The notes beneath the pieces are model-generated. The model ran no database searches and was not told where the DNA came from. It saw only the letters and a program-made list of their open reading frames with translations. DNA of 61,257 nt from an uncultured Candidatus Nemicrothrix sp. (GTDB lineage Bacteria; Actinomycetota; Acidimicrobiia; Acidimicrobiales; Acidimicrobilacustridaceae), in assembly GCA_903867185.1 (NCBI GenBank), contig CAIPQK010000034.1, positions 1 to 61,257 of the forward strand. Reading direction: 5' to 3'. Positions 53,691 to 61,097 of this stretch are shown here, piece by piece. Numbering within the stretch: the stretch's first letter is position 1; each line of letters starts with the position of its first letter. A program made the translations under genes and the position numbers.

Positions 53691-54980
53691 TTACGGCTTC
53701 GCTGCTGCCATGCCACCGCTGATAATGGCCTTCCACTGAGCCAGATCGCGCTCATCGGCAAGACGGCCCGTACGGGTAACGACATCGACATCTGGCGACA
53801 TCGCCCGAAGTGCACCGGCTGTGGCCTTTTCCTTGGGAATGTACGCGAACGGATCGAAGTTGTAATGCTTCATCGCGTTCTCGTAAGAAACTTTGTTGAT
53901 CGTCGCATCGTCATAACCGGCGAGAGTCTTCAACAGTTCTTCAGGCGCATTCGGCCAGGTGCCATCGGAATGGGGATAGTCGGATTCCCAGCACACGTTG
54001 TCGAGGTTGAAGTGGTTGAAAAGTTGCGGGCCAACGGTCTCTTTTATGAAACACACCAAAATGTGGTCGTTAAAGATCTGGGTTGGTCCCCCGGTCTTTG
54101 AGAAGTCATGGTCGATCCAACCACCGTGGCGATCGTTGACATGCTCGGCGCGCCAGAGGAAATACGGGATCCAACCAATATCGCCCTCGGTCAGTGAGAA
54201 CTTGAGAGTCGGGAAGCGCTCCCAGAACGTCGCCCAAATGAGGTCGACGAGTGTGTACACCGTTCCAGCTGAGGACAATGTCATTGCGACGCCAGCGGGG
54301 GCGTCAGCTGACGTCGCTGCGCTCTTCGATGATGAACCAAGGTGACACGCGATAACCGTTTCGGTCTCAACGCATGCTGCGAACAGTGGATCCCATGCAC
54401 CCGAATGAATCGAAGGCATGTTCAGCGCCGCTGGGTTCTCGGAGAAGGTGACGGCGTGGCATCCCTTCGCTGCAAGACGACGTACTTCTGCTGCTGCTTG
54501 CTCGACGTCCCAAAGCGGGAGGATTCCGCACGGAATGAATCGTCCGGGGTACGCGCCACACCATTCATCGATGTGCCAGTCGTTGTAGGCCTTGATCATG
54601 ATCTCGTTGATCGCAAGATCTGGCCCTTGGTTAAGCACCTGACCTGAGAATCCGGTCCAGTTCGGGAAATTCAAACCAGCGAGCTGACCGCCGGCATTCA
54701 TGTCGCGAATTCGTTCGTGAACGTCCCAACAACCTGGTCGCATCTGGTCATAGCGAGAGGCGTCGATGTTGTAATACTCACGCGGCTTTCCCGCTACGGC
54801 GTTCAGCCCAAGGTTGCGGCCTTTGATGTCGCCGTACCACCACTGCTCAATACCGTTTTCGTCGGTAACGACTCGCGGCGCGAACTCTTTGTATTTCGCA
54901 GGCACATGAGCGTCAAACATGTTGGCCGGTTCGGCGATGTGATCGTCGACACTGACCAGAATGAGATCGTCGGCATTCAT
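53691..54980 (-). CDS. Amidohydro_2 family metal-dependent hydrolase (paralogue 3)
   Basis: The 429-residue TIM-barrel protein has VDDHIAEPANMF, DIKGRNLGLNAVAGKPR, ACHLGSSSKS, LTEGDIGWIPYFLWRAEHV and ESDYPHSDGTWPNAPE. It is longer at the C-terminus than its paralogues at 4298-5488 and 45312-46535 (EKATAGALRAMSPDVDVVTRTG). ATG 54980 has AGGGGGA 5 nt upstream. Its upstream neighbour on the same strand is the VOC gene, separated by a terminator hairpin, so it has its own promoter; TAGGCA/TAGGCT-like boxes lie near 55030. Confidence 0.88.
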   Translation of the reverse strand: MNADDLILVSVDDHIAEPANMFDAHVPAKYKEFAPRVVTDENGIEQWWYGDIKGRNLGLNAVAGKPREYYNIDASRYDQMRPGCWDVHERIRDMNAGGQLAGLNFPNWTGFSGQVLNQGPDLAINEIMIKAYNDWHIDEWCGAYPGRFIPCGILPLWDVEQAAAEVRRLAAKGCHAVTFSENPAALNMPSIHSGAWDPLFAACVETETVIACHLGSSSKSAATSADAPAGVAMTLSSAGTVYTLVDLIWATFWERFPTLKFSLTEGDIGWIPYFLWRAEHVNDRHGGWIDHDFSKTGGPTQIFNDHILVCFIKETVGPQLFNHFNLDNVCWESDYPHSDGTWPNAPEELLKTLAGYDDATINKVSYENAMKHYNFDPFAYIPKEKATAGALRAMSPDVDVVTRTGRLADERDLAQWKAIISGGMAAAKP

Positions 54981-55051
54981 CAGATTCCCCCTCGAGTGAC
55001 TGAGGCTTCCGCCCCAATCCGTTCAGCCTATGCCTAGCATCGCAACGATGA

Positions 55052-55086
55052 AGGGCCGGAGGCCCCCATGGGAATCCTCCGGCCCT
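55052..55086 (-). terminator. Hairpin terminator after the VOC gene
   Basis: AGGGCCGGAGG (55052-55062) and CCTCCGGCCCT (55076-55086) form a perfect 11-bp stem with a 13-nt loop. On the minus strand the stem follows the VOC stop and is followed by TTCATCGTT, a weak U-rich run. Confidence 0.75.
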
Positions 55087-55117
55087 CTCGTCGTGCGTGT
55101 GTGCTGCCAATCAGGCT

Positions 55118-55528
55118 TCAGTGCCCCGGACGCGGTCCTTCGGATTGGATGATTTCGATGAGATATCCGTCGGGATCAGAAATGAACCCGACGATGACTG
55201 GCCAGCGCTCAAGTCGCTCGGGCTTCATGTGGGATTCGTAGCCAGCCGCAACGGCCTTTTCCCACGTCGCTACTGCGTCATCGACATAGATGTAGACCTT
55301 CCACAGCGCTCGACCATGATCGATTGGCTGAGGGGTCATCGTCGGATTGAACTTCGCGAGCTGGAGCCGACCTCCGTGTTCGCCTTCCGCCCCAGCGAGA
55401 TGCACCTCATTCACGTTCGGAATTTCGGTGCGACCATGTTCCACGAGACCCATGATCTCTGTGTAGAACCGAACCGATTCTTCGAGATCGTTCACTGCGA
55501 TACAGAACTGACCAACTGTTGAACCCAT
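55118..55528 (-). CDS. VOC family (glyoxalase/bleomycin-resistance fold) protein
   Basis: The 136-residue protein has one VOC metal-binding module: FCIAVNDLEESVRFYTEIMGL, EVHLAGAEGEHGGRLQLAKF and VGFISDPDGYLIEIIQ, with the His and Glu positions for a divalent metal. Substrate classes include lactoylglutathione, aromatic diols and methylmalonyl-CoA; none can be chosen. Two ATGs are in tandem (55531 and 55528). The second is preferred because AGGGGGA then sits 3 nt upstream, as at other genes here; the first would touch the motif. A TACCTT -10 is at 55562-55567. Confidence 0.85.
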   Translation of the reverse strand: MGSTVGQFCIAVNDLEESVRFYTEIMGLVEHGRTEIPNVNEVHLAGAEGEHGGRLQLAKFNPTMTPQPIDHGRALWKVYIYVDDAVATWEKAVAAGYESHMKPERLERWPVIVGFISDPDGYLIEIIQSEGPRPGH

Positions 55529-55561
55529 CATTCCCCCTCAAGTAATGAACTGTGTGGGGGC

Positions 55562-55567
55562 AAGGTA
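55562..55567 (-). promoter_or_regulatory. -10 box TACCTT for the VOC gene
   Basis: On the minus strand GCTACCTTGCC predicts a start near 55555 and a leader of about 27 nt with AGGGGGA (55532-55538). Confidence 0.45.
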
Positions 55568-55702
55568 GCGGAAAAGACGACAGTCCTGCTTCACAATGCT
55601 CAAATCACTTGCACGCCACTTCAGCGAGATCCCGGAGGGTTGTGTCAACCTTGCCTGCCGTTCGATGACAGAGACCGTTCGGAACAAAGGACCGAGGACC
55701 TG

Positions 55703-56092
55703 ATGCCCAAGCGCCCAAGAGCTGACGCCGACCGCTACGCCGAAGGCGTCGCAAAATATCGAGAAATCTACGGACCGGATCTTCCGTTAGCGGAACACGG
55801 TTCATCGGATTTCTTTGATCTCATGATCGGACACCTTTTCGGAGAGGTATGGACGGGCGACGCTCTTCCCATTGCCACGAGGCGACTCCTCGTCATGGGA
55901 GTACTCGCGGCACAGCACGAGTTCGACACGCTTGGCATTCAGTTCGCGAATGCGCTTCGGACCGGGGAGTTAACGGCGGAACAGGTACGTGAAGTTGTCA
56001 TCCAACTCATCCCTTACGTCGGATATCCGAGCAGTGGGTCGTTGTTTCGCGTTTCTGAGACGGCAATCGCCGGCCATGAGGCGCCAAAATGA
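55703..56092 (+). CDS. Carboxymuconolactone decarboxylase family protein
   Basis: The 129-residue helical protein has the CMD/AhpD-like pattern: FFDLMIGHLFGEVWTGDALPIATRRLLVMGVLAAQHEFDTLGIQFANALRTGELTAEQVREVVIQLIPYVGYP. The AhpD CxxC is absent, so it is decarboxylase-like rather than a peroxidase. Such proteins act on beta-ketoadipate-pathway lactones or are of unknown function. ATG 55703 has GAGGA about 6 nt upstream; a longer frame from 55640 is rejected. The stop overlaps the next ATG (ATGA), coupling it to the dehydrogenase. Confidence 0.85.
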   Translation: MPKRPRADADRYAEGVAKYREIYGPDLPLAEHGSSDFFDLMIGHLFGEVWTGDALPIATRRLLVMGVLAAQHEFDTLGIQFANALRTGELTAEQVREVVIQLIPYVGYPSSGSLFRVSETAIAGHEAPK

Positions 56093-56931
56093 CAAAGGTT
56101 GCGATGATCGGCCTCGGCCGCATGGGCGGGCCAATGGCAACGCATGTCATCGATGCCGGCTTCGACGTGTCGCTGTTCGACATCAGTGCTGAATCACTTC
56201 AGCGCTATTCAGAGATGGCTGCAGCCGTTGCTTCTTCACCGGCCGACGCTTCCCGCGGAGCAGACGTCGCGTGCATCGTTGTCTTTGACGACGCGCAGAC
56301 CATCGACGTGGTGTCCGGTAGTGTCGGCGTCCTTACAACGATGCAACCCGGTGCTGTCGTAACTATTCACTCAACGATTTCGCCTTCGACCCTTCGAATC
56401 CTTGCTGACGCTGGTGCAAAAGTTGGCGTTGCCGTGATTGACGCAGGCATCAGTGGCGGCGAAGCAGGCTCCAATGCCGGAACGCTTCTCACCATGGTCG
56501 GTGGATCTGCTGACGCAGTCGAGGCCGCATCACCGGTGCTCCAAGCATTTTCAAAAGAAATTATCCACGCGGGCGAGCTTGGTGCTGGTCTTGCGCTGAA
56601 ACTCGCCAGAAATGCCACTGGCTATATCTGCATGGCCGCCGTGCATGAAGCTATGCAAATTGCCGCTGGCGCTGGCGTCGCTCTCAGCGTTCTCCAACAC
56701 ACCATCGCCGAAACCGGGGTCTTCGATCAGGCGCTCTCACCGTTCATGCTCGGGGGCCCATCGCCACTCACAGACAACGACCCTCAGTCCCTCCGCGATC
56801 TGTTGCTTCATCTGCAGTCGCTCGGAGAGAAGGACCTTGATCAGGCCCTCAACCTTGCCGGCGAGTTGGGCAAAGATCTGCCCGTCACAACTGCAACTCG
56901 ACAGTCGTTTCACAGCGTCACACGGCTCTAA
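56089..56931 (+). CDS. 3-hydroxyisobutyrate dehydrogenase-like oxidoreductase
   Basis: The 280-residue protein has the beta-hydroxyacid dehydrogenase pattern: MIGLGRMGGPMATHVIDAG with the dinucleotide motif at 8-13, IHSTISPST, VIDAGISGGEAGSNAGTLLTMVGG, and the catalytic Lys in LGAGLALKLARN near residue 172. It oxidises a 3-hydroxyacid to the semialdehyde or ketoacid with NAD(P). Its ATG overlaps the carboxymuconolactone decarboxylase stop. An SDR gene with its own promoter follows 71 bp later. Confidence 0.9.
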   Translation: MTKVAMIGLGRMGGPMATHVIDAGFDVSLFDISAESLQRYSEMAAAVASSPADASRGADVACIVVFDDAQTIDVVSGSVGVLTTMQPGAVVTIHSTISPSTLRILADAGAKVGVAVIDAGISGGEAGSNAGTLLTMVGGSADAVEAASPVLQAFSKEIIHAGELGAGLALKLARNATGYICMAAVHEAMQIAAGAGVALSVLQHTIAETGVFDQALSPFMLGGPSPLTDNDPQSLRDLLLHLQSLGEKDLDQALNLAGELGKDLPVTTATRQSFHSVTRL

Positions 56932-56972
56932 CCGAGCGCCACTCTGCGACGCGGACGCATAATCGAACCAAC

Positions 56973-56978
56973 TAGAGT
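56973..56978 (+). promoter_or_regulatory. -10 box TAGAGT for the SDR gene
   Basis: TAGAGT predicts a start near 56985 and a leader of about 18 nt with AGGGGGA. The box lies inside an imperfect dyad (CGAAC at 56964-56968 and GTTCG at 56977-56981), which could bind a repressor. Confidence 0.45.
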
Positions 56979-57002
56979 TCGGCTTCGATCACAGGGGGAA
57001 TC

Positions 57003-57872
57003 ATGAAAGAACTTAAGGGCAAAGTCGCAGTCATCACTGGTGGTGCCGGTGGTATCGGAAAGGCCATGGGTGAGCGCTTTCTGGCCGAGGGAATGAAGGT
57101 CGTCCTGTCAGACCTTCGGGCCGAACAACTCGATGGTGTTGTCAACGAACTACGCGGAAATGGCGCTGAGGTCATTGGCATAACTGCTGACGTTTCCAGC
57201 CTCGAATCAGTCGAAGCGCTGCGCGACGCGACTCTCGCTGAATTCGGCAAGGTTCATGTCGTTTGTAATAACGCCGGTGTTGCCTCAGGCGCTCATGGTC
57301 GATTGTGGGAGCACGAAATCAACGACTGGCGTTTCGCTCTCAGCGTTCACCTTTACGGCGTCATTAACGGCATCAACGCCTTTGTGCCGACGTTGCTTGC
57401 GCAGGACGAAGAAGCTCACATCGTTAACACATCGTCGAATAACGGTGGTTTCTCGCCTATCGCCATGTCTCCTACGTACGCGACATGTAAAGCCGCTGTC
57501 GTCACGTTGAGCGAATGCCTCTACGGACAACTCAACGAGGTCAACCAAAAGATTGGCGTTTCGGTTCTCTTCCCCACGGGTAAGACCAAGGGAGTTCTGA
57601 ACACGGGAATTTGGGCAGCCGCCGAGCGTCCTCCTGGCTACGAAGCTGAAGTTGCGATCGACCACACCCACAAGATGGCTGGGTGGATCGAATCGATGGA
57701 AGCAGCCGGAACTCCGGTCGCCGTCACTCCACTTTCCGAAGTTGCCGAGCAGGTCATCGAAGGCCTTTACGCCAACCGGTTCTGGATGGTCGAAGAAGGA
57801 CGCTTCGAAGAAGCTGTCAATGAGCGGACGCAAATCATCCTGAACCGAGCCGCACCCCTTTACCAAAGGTGA
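57003..57872 (+). CDS. Short-chain dehydrogenase/reductase
   Basis: The 289-residue SDR has VITGGAGGIGKAMGERFLAEG at the N-terminus, NNAGV, and NTSSNNGGFSPIAMSPTYATCKAAV with the catalytic Ser, Tyr and Lys. The unusually long text after the catalytic site (about 120 residues) contains DHTHKMAGWIESMEAAGTPV. NAD(P)-dependent alcohol/ketone chemistry on an unknown compound. AGGGGGA lies 3 nt before ATG. The DinB-like gene begins 4 bp after its stop, so they form an operon. Confidence 0.92.
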   Translation: MKELKGKVAVITGGAGGIGKAMGERFLAEGMKVVLSDLRAEQLDGVVNELRGNGAEVIGITADVSSLESVEALRDATLAEFGKVHVVCNNAGVASGAHGRLWEHEINDWRFALSVHLYGVINGINAFVPTLLAQDEEAHIVNTSSNNGGFSPIAMSPTYATCKAAVVTLSECLYGQLNEVNQKIGVSVLFPTGKTKGVLNTGIWAAAERPPGYEAEVAIDHTHKMAGWIESMEAAGTPVAVTPLSEVAEQVIEGLYANRFWMVEEGRFEEAVNERTQIILNRAAPLYQR

Positions 57873-57876
57873 ATTC

Positions 57877-58443
57877 GTGACTGCACTCATCCTCGATTCG
57901 CTTCAACGGCGCATGGCCGCCATGCATTCGCTCTATTACCAAGCGGTCAGCACGATGGGGCCCGAGCATGTGAATCATTTCGAGCGCGAGAAGGTTCTCC
58001 CTATTGCGTTTTCGCTCTTCCACTACACAAATCAAGAAGATGCGAACTTCATGTTCATCACTGGCCAGATGCCGATCTGGAGCGATGAATGGCAGTCAAG
58101 GGTTCAGATGGCGATCAACGACCACGGCAAAGAGCGAACCGTCGACGAAATGGTCCACCAGCGAGTCGGCGACTTCGAAGCGTTCAAGGAGTACCAGCGC
58201 GCGGTCTTCGACCGCACAGAGGCGTATCTCGCCACGATGGATCCTGCTGATTTCACGCGCCTCATCATTGCGCGGCCGTTCCCGCCTCAGGTTGCCTCGA
58301 CCTACAGCGCGAGGGTTGCCGGACCAGAAGGAATCACCGTGCTCGATGGATTTGAGTGCTGGCTCTACCAACATGGACTTCGCCACATGGGCGAGATCGA
58401 ACTCGCACGCGGCCTTGTCGGCCTCGGCGGGATGACCAGCTAG
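57877..58443 (+). CDS. DinB-like helical protein
   Basis: The 188-residue protein looks like a four-helix DinB/YfiT-type bundle: LQRRMAAMHSLYYQAVSTMGPEHVNHF, FSLFHYTNQEDANFMF, TVDEMVHQRVGDFEAF, and a late CWLYQHGLRHMGEIELARGLVGLGG, where His residues could bind metal. Members are thiol-dependent transferases or uncharacterised. The GTG start has AAGGTG 6-7 nt upstream and lies 4 bp after the SDR stop. Fold assignment is from pattern only and is the less certain part. Confidence 0.65.
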   Translation: MTALILDSLQRRMAAMHSLYYQAVSTMGPEHVNHFEREKVLPIAFSLFHYTNQEDANFMFITGQMPIWSDEWQSRVQMAINDHGKERTVDEMVHQRVGDFEAFKEYQRAVFDRTEAYLATMDPADFTRLIIARPFPPQVASTYSARVAGPEGITVLDGFECWLYQHGLRHMGEIELARGLVGLGGMTS

Positions 58444-58456
58444 CGATTTCGCCGAG

Positions 58457-59182
58457 TTACAGCGCGACAGTTTTCGGAAGGTCAGAGTTCCGAATCGAAT
58501 CAGCCCATGGGTAGTGCATTGGGTTGATCCGGTCGTACGGAGCATCGACAAGGATTTCAGTTGCGCTATCGGCTGGTTCGACCGTCCGCAATGTTCGCGC
58601 TGCTTGCGCGGCATCGCCCTCGACGAACACGATGTCCATATCGAGCCCTTCGCGCAGCCGCGACGTAAGACTCCATACCCCGTGAACAAAATCCAAATCA
58701 ACCAGTCGAGCAGCACGCTGGAGCGATTCCGTTTGGCCACCGCGACGGTGGCGAATGACGACTCCGGTATGTCCGACAAACGGAACATCTTTCGGAACCA
58801 ACTTGGTTGGTGAAGAAACAAACGCGTTAACCGATTGAAAGCAGTCGCCTTCGCGAACGGCTTTCTGGTCCTCGGGGAACGCCATACGCCCCGTGTCGAT
58901 CAACCGCTCACGAAGCGTGCTCATGTCATCGAAGGCTATTTGGGGATCGCCGGTAAGCGTGTAGACGGTTATGAACGAAGCTCGCCCAGCACCAAAGGGT
59001 GAGCCATCAGCGGTTTGACGCGCGGCATGAAGATCAGGAGTGGCAACGTAACGGTTGCTTAACATCACACCTTCGAGCATCACGTTTGGGGGCGTGTGTT
59101 CGAGGTCGTACCAACGGTTCCAGTCCTCGATGACAGCGGCATCACAATCGAGAGCGGCAAAGATGATTCCTGAAGGTTCCAT
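58457..59182 (-). CDS. EthD/dimeric alpha-beta-barrel-like hypothetical protein
   Basis: The 241-residue protein begins FAALDCDAAVIEDWNRWYDLEHTPPNVMLEGVMLSNRYVA, which resembles the DWNxWYDxEHxP start of EthD-like or DUF4286-like dimeric alpha-beta-barrel proteins; a second similar half may begin near residue 135 (GHTGVVIRHR). Function is unknown; relatives act with P450s or cyclases in ring degradation. CAGAAT ends 6 nt before the ATG, so it may be leaderless. It converges on the DinB-like gene. Confidence 0.65.
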   Translation of the reverse strand: MEPSGIIFAALDCDAAVIEDWNRWYDLEHTPPNVMLEGVMLSNRYVATPDLHAARQTADGSPFGAGRASFITVYTLTGDPQIAFDDMSTLRERLIDTGRMAFPEDQKAVREGDCFQSVNAFVSSPTKLVPKDVPFVGHTGVVIRHRRGGQTESLQRAARLVDLDFVHGVWSLTSRLREGLDMDIVFVEGDAAQAARTLRTVEPADSATEILVDAPYDRINPMHYPWADSIRNSDLPKTVAL

Positions 59183-59188
59183 TCGAGC

Positions 59189-59194
59189 ATTCTG
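59189..59194 (-). promoter_or_regulatory. Possible leaderless -10 box CAGAAT
   Basis: On the minus strand CAGAAT ends exactly 6 nt before the ATG at 59182, and no Shine-Dalgarno sequence lies between. Confidence 0.4.
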
Positions 59195-59229
59195 ACCGAG
59201 ATCTCCGACCTCACAAGCACTTGTCGCCC

Positions 59230-59235
59230 TAATGT
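59230..59235 (+). promoter_or_regulatory. -10 box TAATGT for the zinc dehydrogenase
   Basis: TAATGT predicts a start near 59242 and a leader of about 26 nt containing AGGGGGA (59258-59264). Confidence 0.45.
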
Positions 59236-59267
59236 TCCTTCACAGGTCATCTCTTCTAGGGGGAACG

Positions 59268-60293
59268 ATGAAATCCGTGCAGCGTGTCGCAGGAGCCGTT
59301 GAGGTTCGCGAAAGCGATCTCCCAGTACCTGGTCCCGATCAGGCACTTATCCGTATGTCGTCATGCGGGGTTTGCCACTCCGATCTTCATCTCGCTCGTG
59401 GTGATTGGAAGTTCGCTACTGGCGACGGACCCCTTGGCCACGAAGGAATCGGTATCGTTGAAGCTCTCGGTCCTGGCGCCGAAGCATCGGTCTCGATCGG
59501 CGACAGAGTCATCCTTGGACTCGGAGGAACCGGTGGCGAGTATTGGTGTGGGAAATGCCGCTACTGCATCGAGGGTGAGCCTCGACATTGTGCAAACTCC
59601 ACTGGAATCATCGGCACCTTTGCCGAACACTTTGCGGTGTGGGCGCCTTCCCTTGTTGTTCTCCCTGACTCAGTTAGCGACATGGAAGCTCCGCTGGCCT
59701 GCGGGGGTCTCACCGCCTACGGCGCAGTGAAGAAGCTCACCGCTCACCGCATCACGCCAGGCCGAACTGTTGCGATTGTCGGCGCTGCGGGTGGGCTTGG
59801 CCACTATGCCGTGCAATTAGCTGCTGCGTTTGGCTACAGGGTTATCGCCATCGATGTCGGCGCCGACCGATTGAAGTTCGCGCAGGAAATGGGCGCTGAG
59901 GTTGCGATCGAGGCCAATGATGCTCGTGAAGTCATCGCCCGCGATTTCGGGGGCGTCGATGCAGCAATCGTGTTCACTGCCAATATCGCTGGCTATCAAC
60001 TCGGATTCGACATCTTGGGCAAGAAGGGACTCTTCGTTGCTGTCGGGCTCCCGGCCACCAGCCAAGGCTCCTTCGAAATCGATCCGTTCATGATGTTCCT
60101 CAAAGATCCCACCATCATCTTTTCAGCAGTAGGCACCGTTCAAGACATGCGTGAACTTGTTGACCTCGCAGCTCGTGGAGTCGTGAAGAGCCATATTTCA
60201 CGAGTCGGTGGCCTCGAAGACCTCCCGGCAATTTTCGACGAACTCGAGGCGAGTGCCTACCTCGGACGCGCCGTTCTCACGATCAATTCCTGA
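59268..60293 (+). CDS. Zinc-dependent alcohol dehydrogenase (MDR family)
   Basis: The 341-residue protein has the catalytic zinc site GVCHSDLH (Cys36) and GHEG (His58), the structural zinc motif C94-x2-C97-x2-C100-x7-C108, and the Rossmann motif VAIVGAAGGLGHYAVQLA. It oxidises a primary or secondary alcohol with NAD+; the AGGLGH variant is seen in bacterial ADHs that use aryl or long-chain alcohols. ATG 59268 has AGGGGGA 3 nt upstream, giving a shorter protein than the frame from 59232. The alpha/beta hydrolase gene starts 3 bp after its stop. Confidence 0.93.
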   Translation: MKSVQRVAGAVEVRESDLPVPGPDQALIRMSSCGVCHSDLHLARGDWKFATGDGPLGHEGIGIVEALGPGAEASVSIGDRVILGLGGTGGEYWCGKCRYCIEGEPRHCANSTGIIGTFAEHFAVWAPSLVVLPDSVSDMEAPLACGGLTAYGAVKKLTAHRITPGRTVAIVGAAGGLGHYAVQLAAAFGYRVIAIDVGADRLKFAQEMGAEVAIEANDAREVIARDFGGVDAAIVFTANIAGYQLGFDILGKKGLFVAVGLPATSQGSFEIDPFMMFLKDPTIIFSAVGTVQDMRELVDLAARGVVKSHISRVGGLEDLPAIFDELEASAYLGRAVLTINS

Positions 60294-60296
60294 GCG

Positions 60297-61097
60297 ATGG
60301 AAGATCGCTACGTAACTATCGATGACGGAACAACGCTGCACTATGTAGTTGGCGGTCAAGGCGAATCGACCATCGTTTTCGTTCATGGATGGTGCTCGAA
60401 TGCCATGCACTTCGAAGCTCAACTCGCTGCCTTTTCAAATACCTACCGAGTCCTGGCCATCGACCGACGCGGCCACGGCACATCCGACGCGCCCCAGCAT
60501 GGCTACAACGCGCAACGCCATGCCAACGACTTGGCCGCTGTTTTCGATCACGAGCAGATTGCCTCGGCAGTGATTGTTGGTCACGCCGGCGGATGCCCAT
60601 CGGTCCTGCAGTTTGCGGCCGATGCTCCTGAACGTTGCGAGGCGCTTGTACTCCTTGACACGAGGATCAGCCCTAAAGCCGACCTTCGCGGTTCTGAAAG
60701 CGACTCTCCCCTCGCTCAAATGGTCTCGTCGATCGCCGATGACGCGACATTCGAACGGATCTACCGAGGGTTCGTATCGGACCGACGCCCCGAACTTGCC
60801 GACAGTGTCGTAGCCGCAGCGATGCGAGTACCTCGACGCGTCGCTCAAGAAGATCTCGCTTCCGTCGCCATCGATACCGTTTCTCTGGCGCGATCGGTCG
60901 ATTGCCCTGTGCTCTGGCTCACCGCAGAACCTGCCGATGAAGTGTTGCTGGGCTCGATCCTTCGTGATGTTCAGTTTGAGGTGGTTTCCGATTCAGGGCA
61001 CTTTGTGCAACTTGAAGTGCCCGATCAAGTCAACGCCGCAATCGCAAGTTTCCTCAATAAGGGTTTGGCGAACCCGGTGCGGGATAACCAGCGGTGA
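60297..61097 (+). CDS. Alpha/beta-hydrolase fold protein lacking the nucleophile Ser
   Basis: The 266-residue protein has HGW at 30-32 for the oxyanion hole, [14 protein letters not shown], the nucleophile elbow at 95-99 and DSGHF with the catalytic His235. The elbow reads G-H-A-G-G instead of G-x-S-x-G; the codon is GCC, one base from TCC (Ser). Unless the base is an error, classical ester hydrolysis is not possible, so it may be a cofactor-free dioxygenase, lyase, binding protein or inactive relative. It is in an operon with the zinc dehydrogenase. Its 3' end overlaps the SDR gene on the other strand by 44 bp. Confidence 0.85.
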   Translation: MEDRYVTIDDGTTLHYVVGGQGESTIVFVHGWCSNAMHFEAQLAAFSNTYRVLAIDRRGHGTSDAPQHGYNAQRHANDLAAVFDHEQIASAVIVGHAGGCPSVLQFAADAPERCEALVLLDTRISPKADLRGSESDSPLAQMVSSIADDATFERIYRGFVSDRRPELADSVVAAAMRVPRRVAQEDLASVAIDTVSLARSVDCPVLWLTAEPADEVLLGSILRDVQFEVVSDSGHFVQLEVPDQVNAAIASFLNKGLANPVRDNQR

